Shown: positions 28,035-36,527 of the stretch, one piece after another
How the letters are laid out: the number at the start of each line of letters is the position of its first letter
Numbering within the stretch: the stretch's first letter is position 1
Origin: Minisyncoccota bacterium
GTDB lineage: Bacteria; Patescibacteriota; Minisyncoccia; Phycocordibacterales; UBA12079
DNA: 41,598 nucleotides
Reading direction: 5' to 3'
NCBI GenBank assembly: GCA_023135835.1
Contig: JAGLSI010000004.1
Coordinates: 1-41,598 of the forward strand
Position numbers and translations under genes: made by a program
Notes under the pieces: model-generated
Told to the model about the DNA's origin: nothing
Database searches by the model: none
The model's input: only the letters and a program-made list of their open reading frames with translations

Positions 28035-28646
28035 ATGAAAAAACTCATTTTGTTGGTCAGTTTGTTCATTTTTTTTGCGATGGCGATATTGGTTTCCCCA
28101 GTATCTGCGAAACAAGATAAGTGTGCGACGATTCCGTCTGGGCAGATTTATGATTCTGCCGGTAACGTTATTGAGGTCGGGTATGATCAGTGGGGGTATA
28201 ATTATCAAGGTCGTCTATTCAATGGTGGATATTGCGACTCTTATCGTGGTGCCGCTTGGTGTCAAATTTATGCCGACATAAATCTTATTATGAAATGGAA
28301 CGATGCCTGGTTGTCCAACAAGGATTGCGACGGCGACGGCCTACTTGATCGTCATTTTGGTTATCCAAATTATATCGGTTCTGGTGCATGGCTTACCAAT
28401 CATCAGTCGGGTATGGTGGAAGTTGGCGGGAAGATGCGGCAATGGAATTACTTTGTAAAAATTGTTGCCGTAAATCCTTCCGACTACGCTGAAGACGGAT
28501 ACTGGTACACCCAAGAGGGTGAAGAAATCGGTCAGGTAATTTGGGGGCAATTTGCTATTATCATGCAAGTTTCCAATGACCCGTCTGTTGGTGAACATGG
28601 GGTACTCTATCAAAGCCCTGTCCGAGTTGGTCTCGGAAATTGGTAG
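28035..28646 (+). CDS. Secreted hypothetical protein
   Basis: Signal peptide MKKLILLVSLFIFFAMAILVSPVSA; AGGAG upstream of ATG; higher GC codon usage. Confidence 0.75.
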   Translation: MKKLILLVSLFIFFAMAILVSPVSAKQDKCATIPSGQIYDSAGNVIEVGYDQWGYNYQGRLFNGGYCDSYRGAAWCQIYADINLIMKWNDAWLSNKDCDGDGLLDRHFGYPNYIGSGAWLTNHQSGMVEVGGKMRQWNYFVKIVAVNPSDYAEDGYWYTQEGEEIGQVIWGQFAIIMQVSNDPSVGEHGVLYQSPVRVGLGNW

Positions 28647-28675
28647 GATATAACAGCTTTTAGTTGTTGTAGGTA

Positions 28676-28709
28676 ACAGCGGAATGTTTTCACATTCCGC
28701 TGTTTTTTT
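28676..28709 (+). terminator. Hairpin terminator
   Basis: cagcggaatgttttcacattccgctgttttttt. Confidence 0.85.
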
Positions 28710-28750
28710 ATTTTCTATTTTCTCTTTTTTAATTATGATATAATTATGTA

Positions 28751-29440
28751 ATGATAAAAAGAAAAAAATACTTAAGTTTATTTATAATTATTATAATTTT
28801 ATTAATTTTTACCTTAATTATCACAAATAAAGAGGACGATAGTTTATCAGAAGAAACAGCAGAAAGAACTTCTGATGATTATAAAATAACGGAGGATATG
28901 GTGATATTAAATGTTTTTAATGAAGAAGGTTTTCAGGTGGAGTCTGTTCAAGAAGATGATTTATCTAAAGAAGTTAATTTAAAAATTAATACCCTAACTT
29001 TATTTAGTCCTGATTTTTTGAACTTAGAAAGTATTCCGTCTCAATTTACTTGTGATGGAGATAATATAAATCCTAATTTAGAAATTGCAGGAATAGTTGA
29101 AGATGCAAAATCATTAGTTTTAATAATGGAAGATATAGATGCTCCTGATGGAATATGGGACCATTGGATAAAGTTTAATATTCCAGTAGATACTAGGATT
29201 ATAAATGAGGCAGAGCTAGTTCAGGGGATTTCAGGAAAAGGAACAGGTGGAAGTTTAGATTATTCAGGTCCATGTCCTCCTGAAGGGAAACATCAGTATG
29301 TTTTTAAGCTTTATTCTCTTGATGTGGAGTTGATTTTACCAGAAGGAAGTTCTAAGGAAGAAGTTGAAACTGCTATGGAAGGACATATTTTACAAGAAGC
29401 GGAGTTAATAGGAGTTTATGAAAGAACAATTAGTCTTTAA
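28751..29440 (+). CDS. YbhB/YbcL family (PEBP-like) protein, TM-anchored
   Basis: IPSQFTCDGDNINPNLEI, LIMEDIDAPDGIWDHW, GPCPPEGKHQYVFKLYSLD. Confidence 0.92.
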   Translation: MIKRKKYLSLFIIIIILLIFTLIITNKEDDSLSEETAERTSDDYKITEDMVILNVFNEEGFQVESVQEDDLSKEVNLKINTLTLFSPDFLNLESIPSQFTCDGDNINPNLEIAGIVEDAKSLVLIMEDIDAPDGIWDHWIKFNIPVDTRIINEAELVQGISGKGTGGSLDYSGPCPPEGKHQYVFKLYSLDVELILPEGSSKEEVETAMEGHILQEAELIGVYERTISL

Positions 29441-29547
29441 GGGTAAAGAATTAAAAATTTAATTTTTAAGATTATTTATTTTTTGTAAGTTATGAGGGAC
29501 TTGTCCCGTTAGAGATAATTTACTGAAAGTAAGTTATCTCTAACGGG

Positions 29548-29784
29548 ATGTATATAAAAGTAAAAGTTTTTCCTAAAGCAAAAAAAGAAGAGCTAAAAAA
29601 GATAAATAAAGAGGGGAATTGTTTTGAAATAAGAGTGAAAGAAAAAGCAGAAAAGAATTTAGCTAATACTAGGGTTTTAGAGTTATTGTCTGAGTATTTT
29701 GAAATAAATAAAAAAGATATAAGTATTATTAATGGACATCATCATTCTGTAAAGTTGTTAAGAATTAGAGATGGTGTATTATAG
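29548..29784 (+). CDS. DUF167 (YggU-like) protein
   Basis: YIKVKVFPKAKKEEL...FEIRVKEKAEKNLANTRVLELLSEYF. Confidence 0.85.
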   Translation: MYIKVKVFPKAKKEELKKINKEGNCFEIRVKEKAEKNLANTRVLELLSEYFEINKKDISIINGHHHSVKLLRIRDGVL

Positions 29785-29821
29785 TAGTAATATAAATTAT
29801 TAATTAATAAATTTAAAATTT

Positions 29822-30193
29822 ATGGATAATAATATTAAGATAAATTCTATAGACGTAGAGATTACAGAGGAGCTTAGAGTCTATATAAATAAAAAACTGA
29901 AAAGAATCAAGAAGTTTATTGATTTTAATGATCCAAGTGTGAGTGCTGATATTAGGTTAATAAAAGACTCAAAAGGGCAGAGTACAGGTAAGTTTTACAG
30001 AGTAGAGTTAAGTATAATGACTGCTGGTAAGAAATATGGGGTTAATGCCAGTGGGAATAGTCCTTACCAAGCAATTGATCAGGTAAAGGATTTAATTTTT
30101 AGGAAGATTTCAGAGCATAAGGATAAAAAGCAAAATTTATTCAAAAAAGGTGGAGCAAAGATTAAAAGTTTTTTAAAAAAGTTTAATAAATAA
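29822..30193 (+). CDS. hpf: Ribosome hibernation promoting factor / RaiA-like
   Basis: INSIDVEITEELRVYINKKLKRIKKFI...SPYQAIDQVKDLIFRKI. Confidence 0.8.
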   Translation: MDNNIKINSIDVEITEELRVYINKKLKRIKKFIDFNDPSVSADIRLIKDSKGQSTGKFYRVELSIMTAGKKYGVNASGNSPYQAIDQVKDLIFRKISEHKDKKQNLFKKGGAKIKSFLKKFNK

Positions 30194-30198
30194 TAAGT

Positions 30199-30819
30199 AT
30201 GCAATTTTTAGAGACAATAGGAGGAAGAATTACAGTTTTTTTGGGTTTATTATTAATAATTGGAGTAATGACATATTCAAATTTTATGGACAATACAAAT
30301 AATATAGATATTATTGACGATGTAAATGCAGAAACAGGTGAGTTGGTAATTTTTAAGACTAATATGGGTAGTTTTGAGATTAAATTAAATAAAGAAACCC
30401 CTAAAACAGTTGATAATTTTAAAAAATTAGTAAATGAAGGTTTTTATGACGGGGTGAAATTCCATCGGATTATTCCAGGTTTTATGATTCAGGGAGGTGA
30501 TCCTTTAACTAAAGATGATACAGCTGAAGCTATGTGGGGCACTGGAGGTCCAGGATATATGTTTGAAGATGAGATTGGAGTAAATAATTCAAATGTTATA
30601 GGAACTATTTCAATGGCAAACGCTGGTCCAAATACAAACGGAAGTCAATTCTTTATAAATACAGCTGATAACGGCATGCATTTAGATAATAAACATACAG
30701 TTTTTGGAGAAGTGGTTAGTGGAATGGAAGTGGTTAAAGCGATTGAAGCAGTAGAGACAAAAGAAAAAGATATTCCTGTGAGTCCTGTTATTATAGAAAG
30801 TATTCGTTTAGTGGAATAA
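30199..30819 (+). CDS. Cyclophilin-type peptidyl-prolyl cis-trans isomerase
   Basis: VKFHRIIPGFMIQGGDP, ISMANAGPNTNGSQFFI, LDNKHTVFGEVVSGMEVV. Confidence 0.95.
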   Translation: MQFLETIGGRITVFLGLLLIIGVMTYSNFMDNTNNIDIIDDVNAETGELVIFKTNMGSFEIKLNKETPKTVDNFKKLVNEGFYDGVKFHRIIPGFMIQGGDPLTKDDTAEAMWGTGGPGYMFEDEIGVNNSNVIGTISMANAGPNTNGSQFFINTADNGMHLDNKHTVFGEVVSGMEVVKAIEAVETKEKDIPVSPVIIESIRLVE

Positions 30820-30841
30820 ATAAATTTTAGAAATTCAGAAT

Positions 30842-30875
30842 TAAAAAAAGGGTTCGCCTACAGCGAACCCTTTTT
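30842..30875. terminator. Bidirectional terminator
   Basis: aaaaaagggttcgcctacagcgaaccctttttat. Confidence 0.85.
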
Positions 30876-30888
30876 ATTTAATTTTATA

Positions 30889-31596
30889 CTATAAAGAGTT
30901 TTGGTCGGTTAAAATCATATTAATCATGCCTTCAACAGCGTCGTAAGGCTGAGCTCCGTTAATTGGGAAAACTTCTCCTGATTCTAGGAATACGATAGAA
31001 GTAGGAGTTCCTGTTACTCCAAGATCAACTCCGTTTTGAAAATCATCTTGAACTTTCTTTTCAATTTCTTCATTTTCTAAACAAGCATTAAATTCTTCTT
31101 CATTTAAACCTAATTCAATAGCTATTGTAGGAAGTTCCTCAACAGTAATCCAACTAGTTGATGTTGTTTCAAATATTTTTTCAGTCATTTCCCAGAATTT
31201 ACTTTCTCCTCCTAGAGAACCTGCACATTCAGAAGCAGCAGCTTTTATTTCTGTTGGTGCTCCGTGAACTGGAAATTGTCTAAATGTCCAAGCGACTATT
31301 CCATCTTTAGCATATTTATCTGTAATTCCAACCATTGTGTCATGAAAAGTTTTACAATAAGGACATTCAAAATCACTAAATGTTATTATTTTAATTTTAG
31401 CGTTCGGGTCTCCTAGAATATGGTCTGTTGCTTTAAAACTAACTTCAATAGGTGTTTCTGTTGGTATTTCTTGATTAGGGTTGTTTGTAGGATCGTCAGG
31501 TGTTGAATTAGGGTTATTATTTGAGTAAAATCCCCAGCCAATTAAAGCTCCTGCGATTATTATTGCTAACGGTACTATGTATTTGTTATCGTCCAT
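30889..31596 (-). CDS. DsbA-family thiol:disulfide oxidoreductase
   Basis: FSDFECPYCKTFH; VTGTPTSIVF cis-Pro region; N-terminal TM. Confidence 0.92.
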   Translation of the reverse strand: MDDNKYIVPLAIIIAGALIGWGFYSNNNPNSTPDDPTNNPNQEIPTETPIEVSFKATDHILGDPNAKIKIITFSDFECPYCKTFHDTMVGITDKYAKDGIVAWTFRQFPVHGAPTEIKAAASECAGSLGGESKFWEMTEKIFETTSTSWITVEELPTIAIELGLNEEEFNACLENEEIEKKVQDDFQNGVDLGVTGTPTSIVFLESGEVFPINGAQPYDAVEGMINMILTDQNSL

Positions 31597-31693
31597 ATTT
31601 TTGAGTGAGGATTTATAGAAATGGTTATGATAATAAGTATTTCTATATAATCCGAGCGAGGTAATTATATGCTCGCTTCATATATTTTTATTT

Positions 31694-31776
31694 ACCCGAT
31701 CATCTTTTGGTGATTTAGGGTACCCGATCATCTTTTGGTGATTTAGGGTACCCGATCATTTTTAATGATTTAGGAT
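31694..31776 (-). repeat. Tandem 28-bp hairpin repeat (two exact units plus one variant)
   Basis: acccgatcatcttttggtgatttagggt x2 at 31694-31721 and 31722-31749, variant unit 31750-31776. Confidence 0.9.
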
Positions 31777-31790
31777 TATTAATTGTTAAT

Positions 31791-32366
31791 TTAAAATAAT
31801 AATGAATTAGTTATTATTTCCGTTCCTTTTTCCTCCCATAATGAAGTATCTAATTTGATTTCTTTTAGAACCCCATTGTCTTTATATTTTAACAGATTAT
31901 TTTTAATTGCATAGTTATATATTTCCTTTGTAATTTTTACATCGTCTAAGCAATATTTTCTGATTTTTTCTATTTCTCCATTTTTCCACCAAGTGATAGC
32001 TTCCAATCCATGTCCACTTTTTCCTTTCCCTAAAGTAGCTTCGGCAATATTGTCTAGTTTTATTCTACGCCCGATAGTATTATGGATTTCTTTTAAAATA
32101 TCAAGACTTTTTATATTTTTTAAATCCCCATGATAATGTTTATTTAATAGGGGAATATCAAAATGATCAGAATTAAAACCAACAAGCATGTCTGCTTTTT
32201 CTATTAGAGTGAAAAGTCTATCAAAATCATCTTCTAAAAAAGAATCATATTCATCAGTTTCTGAGTCATGGGTGCAGACAATAGAGATGTCTAGTTTCTC
32301 AGGAGTATTTTCACCAATGTCTTCAAAAGTGTTTTTTGTTTCTATATCAAAAGTAATTTTTCGCAT
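31791..32366 (-). CDS. RNase H-like / DnaQ-type 3'-5' exonuclease domain protein
   Basis: ITFDIETKN, LVGFNSDHFDIPLL, KYCLDDVKITKEIYNY. Confidence 0.85.
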   Translation of the reverse strand: MRKITFDIETKNTFEDIGENTPEKLDISIVCTHDSETDEYDSFLEDDFDRLFTLIEKADMLVGFNSDHFDIPLLNKHYHGDLKNIKSLDILKEIHNTIGRRIKLDNIAEATLGKGKSGHGLEAITWWKNGEIEKIRKYCLDDVKITKEIYNYAIKNNLLKYKDNGVLKEIKLDTSLWEEKGTEIITNSLLF

Positions 32367-32560
32367 GATTTGTATATTTTATCTGATATTAAAGTATTAA
32401 ACAAGAAAAAATAAAAACAAAAAACCCCCGACTAATTAAAGTCGGGGGGGTGGCGCTTGTTACAGCAGGGGGGGGGTAAGAAAGTTCTTATCCTTTTCCA
32501 AGCCCTTATTTTTTAAGGGGAGGTCTAATTACCTTTGCGAACCAGTCTGCTTGTTAAAGG

Positions 32561-32836
32561 TTATTTATCTCTGAAAGCTTTTCCAGTAAGATGTTTTTTG
32601 TCGCTAGAAGTATCCTTTTTGTCAAATTGAGATTGATCAATCATTTCTTCGAACATCTCCTTAACGATAGGGTTTAGAAACACAAATGCTTCCTCCAGGG
32701 AGATATCCAGTTTTTTAGCAAAGCGTCCTACACTTCTTCGGTATTCTTCCGCAGAAACAATTTTTATTTCCCCTTGACTCAAGAGAGCCTCTTTTAAAGT
32801 CTCTCTCGTTAACATATTCCTTCTTTCATCATCCAT
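32561..32836 (-). CDS. Small hypothetical protein
   Basis: Start MDDERRNML preceded by AGGAGGTTATT; followed by terminator ccccccgactttaattagtcgggggtttttt on minus strand. Confidence 0.65.
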   Translation of the reverse strand: MDDERRNMLTRETLKEALLSQGEIKIVSAEEYRRSVGRFAKKLDISLEEAFVFLNPIVKEMFEEMIDQSQFDKKDTSSDKKHLTGKAFRDK

Positions 32837-32958
32837 AATAACCTCCTTCAAAGAACTTTGCCATAAACCTTATGACTTAGGGTAGTTAAAATAGTTCTAA
32901 CTACAATTATATAATACATTATATATCATATATTGTAAATAATTTTAAAGGTTTTAAA

Positions 32959-34236
32959 TTAAAGTAATATTTTAGCAATATCTTCTTTTTTAACTTCAGT
33001 TTCTGTACCACTCTTTAGATTTTTGATTTTGAATTTTTCGTTTTTTATCTCATCTTCTCCTATACAAAGAACAAAAGGAATCTTGTTTTTATCAGCTTTG
33101 GTAATTTGGTCACCCACTTTTTTACCTGAGAAATCAACAGCTACATTTATATTTTCTTTTCTTAGGTCAGAAGCTAATTGATTTGCGTAATCTAAATATT
33201 CTTCACTAAGTGTACAAATATATAAGTTAGCAGGGGATTTATATTCAGGCAAAAGATCTCTAGAACTTAGAAATTCTTGGATAGTCATATCTCCCATTCC
33301 AAATCCTACAGCAGGAATTTTTTCTTCTCCAAAAATGTCTAATAAATCATCATAACGCCCACCTCCGAATAAAGAACGATTGTTTTCTGGATCAGTATCA
33401 AAGAATTCAAATACTATGCCTGTGTAATAATCAAAGCCTCTAGTTAGTAGTTGATCGATTTCTACATTTATTCCTATTTTTTGTAATTTATTTTTTAAAT
33501 CTTCGCAAATTTTAGAACCGGGATTATTTTTATCAAGTATTTTTAATTCTCCATTATTAAGTTTTTTTATTAAAATTGTAAACTTTTCTTTACCCAATAC
33601 TTCATCAAGCCGTTTATTAAAATCTTCTTCTGGGATTTTACCAAATCTATCAATTATTTTTATAGTTTTATTTATTTTTTCTTTGTCTTGTTCGTCAATT
33701 GCTTCACAAATAATTTTTGCTAACATTCCTACATAATTAATTCTAATTACAAAATCTTCATCTTTAGCACCGAGTGATTTCATTATTTCATAAGCTAAAG
33801 AAATAGTTTCTATTTCAGCTTCAATACCTTTAACACCAAAGATATCAACATTTAACTGCCAAAATTCTCTACCACGTCCTTTTTGAGGTCTTTCATATCT
33901 GAAAAAGTTTTGGATTGAGTACCAACGAACAGGATAAGTTAATTCTCTTCGTTTTTTAGCAATTAGACGAGCAACACTCGGCGTCATTTCTGGTCGCATT
34001 GTTACCATTCTTTCTCCGCGGTCTTTAAATGTATAGGTTTGTTCAGATACTATTTCTTCTCCTGATTTTGATTCATATAAAGCTGTTGGCTCTAAAATCG
34101 GAGTATTGTATTCTTCGTAACCAAAAGATTTGGATATTTTTGCCATTTTATCAAAAACAAAATTTTGCATAGCTAAATCCTCAGGATAAAAATCCCTAGC
34201 TCCTCTATATGAGTCTTTTGATATTTTATTGTTCAT
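32959..34236 (-). CDS. hisS: Histidyl-tRNA synthetase
   Basis: RGARDFYPED, motif 2 VRWYSIQNFFRYERPQKGRGREFWQLNVDIFG, LLTRGFDYYTGIVFE, GGGRYDDLL. Confidence 0.97.
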   Translation of the reverse strand: MNNKISKDSYRGARDFYPEDLAMQNFVFDKMAKISKSFGYEEYNTPILEPTALYESKSGEEIVSEQTYTFKDRGERMVTMRPEMTPSVARLIAKKRRELTYPVRWYSIQNFFRYERPQKGRGREFWQLNVDIFGVKGIEAEIETISLAYEIMKSLGAKDEDFVIRINYVGMLAKIICEAIDEQDKEKINKTIKIIDRFGKIPEEDFNKRLDEVLGKEKFTILIKKLNNGELKILDKNNPGSKICEDLKNKLQKIGINVEIDQLLTRGFDYYTGIVFEFFDTDPENNRSLFGGGRYDDLLDIFGEEKIPAVGFGMGDMTIQEFLSSRDLLPEYKSPANLYICTLSEEYLDYANQLASDLRKENINVAVDFSGKKVGDQITKADKNKIPFVLCIGEDEIKNEKFKIKNLKSGTETEVKKEDIAKILL

Positions 34237-34304
34237 CGCTGTTAATTTTACCTAAAATATATATAATTAACAAGAACTAAATATATAAATTTATTAAGTT
34301 AAAA

Positions 34305-35084
34305 ATGGAAAAAAAATTAAAACTTTATAAAAAAATATCAGAAACACCTTTAGAGTGTATTGAAAGATTTAAGAAAGATAATCCTGAATATCAAGATGAC
34401 CCTAATACTTCGCATAGGCAAGTTAAGATGACCTATGCTGGTCGTTTGGACCCTATGGCGGAAGGGGAGCTTTTAGTGTTGGTGGGAGAAGAGTGTAAGA
34501 AAAAAGAAGAATATTTAGGATTGGATAAAGAATATGAAGTTGATATTTTATTTGGTTTTTCTACTGATACCTATGATACATTAGGTTTAATAAATCACTT
34601 GGGGGTAGCACCCCCAAGTGATTATGATGTAATGGGACATGTGGGGAAAGTGGGGCGGTTTTTGAATAAGTTGGTAGGGAAGCGAGAACAGGAATATCCT
34701 CCTTTTTCATCTAAAACCGTAGATGGAAAACAATTATTTCAAATTACTAAAGATGATGAATTAACTGATGTTGAAATTCCTAAAAAAGAAATTGAAATTT
34801 ATGAGACAGAACTATTAAAAAACTATTATATTTCAGGGCGAGATTTAAAAGGAGATATTATGAAAAGAATTTTATTAGTTTCAGGTGATTTTCGCCAAGA
34901 AGAAATTTTAGAGAATTGGAATAAAGAATTAGAAGGAAGAGAAGAAGAACAGTTTTTAATTTCAAAAATTAGAGTTAAGTGTTCAAGTGGAACTTATATG
35001 AGGTCTATTGCTCAAAATCTTGGAGAATTTCTGGAAATTCCAGCTTTGGCTCTGAAAATTAAAAGGATAAATATTTTTTCTTAA
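34305..35084 (+). CDS. truB: tRNA pseudouridine synthase B
   Basis: MTYAGRLDPMAEGELLVLVG, FGFSTDTYDTLG, CSSGTYMRSIAQNLG. Confidence 0.92.
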   Translation: MEKKLKLYKKISETPLECIERFKKDNPEYQDDPNTSHRQVKMTYAGRLDPMAEGELLVLVGEECKKKEEYLGLDKEYEVDILFGFSTDTYDTLGLINHLGVAPPSDYDVMGHVGKVGRFLNKLVGKREQEYPPFSSKTVDGKQLFQITKDDELTDVEIPKKEIEIYETELLKNYYISGRDLKGDIMKRILLVSGDFRQEEILENWNKELEGREEEQFLISKIRVKCSSGTYMRSIAQNLGEFLEIPALALKIKRINIFS

Positions 35085-35190
35085 AGACCTTTACCTATAT
35101 GGTTAGATATAGTATTATATTAAGTAGAGAGTCAAGAAAATTAAATTAATTTTCTGAAAAACTAAAATAAAAGAAAACGGGGAGGAAAAA

Positions 35191-35652
35191 ATGATTAAAA
35201 AAAATGGAAGTTTGCAGCTCAAAGATAAGAATTTCAGAGTTAATTCTGAAGGGTGGACATCGTTGGTTGCTAATCAAGGAATCGTTTGTCTCCAAAATCC
35301 CGAAGGAGATGTTTGGGAGTTTGTAGAAGGGGTTTCTGAGGAACTTGTTGGTGAACAGCTTTTTGCTTCTTCTGCTAGAATGCGAGAAACTAAAAAAGCA
35401 GGAGAGTTGATGCCAACAGATGAAGAGTGGAGTATTCTTTTAAGATCAAGGGAGGATATTTGTAATTTGGTTTTTGCTGGTTTCCGTTTCAGTAACGGGG
35501 CTTTTCGCTGCCTCAATGACCAAGCTTTTTTTGGATCATCTTCTGTCTCAGATATTGGTGTTTGGGGTCGTAACTTATATTCTGACACCCTTGTTGTTAC
35601 TCGTTTCAAAAGCATTACAGGAGGAGTGTCTATTCGTTGTCTGGATATGTAG
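35191..35652 (+). CDS. Hypothetical protein with C-terminal Fib_succ_major-like / C-type-lectin-like pattern
   Basis: AGFRFSNGAFRCLNDQAFFGSSS...WGRNLY...ITGGVSIRCLDM; GGGGAGGAAAAA-ATG. Confidence 0.55.
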   Translation: MIKKNGSLQLKDKNFRVNSEGWTSLVANQGIVCLQNPEGDVWEFVEGVSEELVGEQLFASSARMRETKKAGELMPTDEEWSILLRSREDICNLVFAGFRFSNGAFRCLNDQAFFGSSSVSDIGVWGRNLYSDTLVVTRFKSITGGVSIRCLDM

Positions 35653-35690
35653 AGAATGGACAAATTATTCCGGTTTTGTTGTTATAACTT

Positions 35691-35722
35691 CAGTTGCTAT
35701 TATAGGCAGCTGAAGTTTTTTC
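35691..35722 (+). terminator. Hairpin terminator
   Basis: cttcagttgctattataggcagctgaagttttttctttttt. Confidence 0.7.
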
Positions 35723-35723
35723 T

Positions 35724-35771
35724 TTTTTATTACATTCTAATATTCTTAAGAATATTAGAATGTAATAAAAA
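35724..35771. repeat. 48-bp perfect palindrome
   Basis: Centered between 35747 and 35748: tttttattacattctaatattctt|aagaatattagaatgtaataaaaa. Confidence 0.9.
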
Positions 35772-35777
35772 GAAGTT

Positions 35778-35806
35778 AAAAAAGGACGGCGAAGCCGTCC
35801 TTTTTA
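35778..35806. terminator. Bidirectional terminator
   Basis: aaaaaggacggcgaagccgtccttttt. Confidence 0.85.
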
Positions 35807-35845
35807 ACTTATAAATAAGTTAGATTTATATTTTTGGAAAATAAT

Positions 35846-36319
35846 TTAGATTTCTAAAATACTTCCACCCGTTTTTAGAAATACATCTAAGATTTCTCTT
35901 TGTCCAACTGCGATAATTAAATCATTAGCTATAGACATTAAGAATATTGCTACCACAAACGCTACAATTGTTATCAAGATTTTCTGATCTTTCTTCCAAA
36001 CCATATTTTTCCAGATATTAGGTAATACAGGAATCATTGATAATGAAATAACAAAAGGCATTGATAGAGCTACCACAAATACTGCCCCCCAAATTACATG
36101 AGATAGAGATAATAGAGTTGTAGTTACTGTAAATGTTCTAAAAATAAATCTTATTGCTAAGAAAATATTATCTATATAGAAAATTGCAAAATATAGGAAC
36201 AAAAACAAATATGGGATTGTTAATAAAGATTCCCATTTTGATGTGAAATAGAATCTCTTTAATGATTGCATTAAAGTTAATTCTTCTTCAACGGCTTCTT
36301 GATGATTTATAATATTCAT
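35846..36319 (-). CDS. Multi-pass membrane protein, unknown
   Basis: Several hydrophobic segments. Confidence 0.65.
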   Translation of the reverse strand: MNIINHQEAVEEELTLMQSLKRFYFTSKWESLLTIPYLFLFLYFAIFYIDNIFLAIRFIFRTFTVTTTLLSLSHVIWGAVFVVALSMPFVISLSMIPVLPNIWKNMVWKKDQKILITIVAFVVAIFLMSIANDLIIAVGQREILDVFLKTGGSILEI

Positions 36320-36527
36320 ATAATAATTTTAATTTATCTAGCTAATTGATTAATTAGGTAAGAAATTTATAATTAACAGAATTATATAGGTATAGTTAAA
36401 AAAAGTCAATAGATAAAAGCAATTAATATATAAAGAAGTGTTTTTTATTTACTTTTGTTTTGGTTTGTGTATTATTAAAGATAGATAAGTAATTTTGAAA
36501 TTTTTTAAAAATAAAGGGGGTAGAGAG

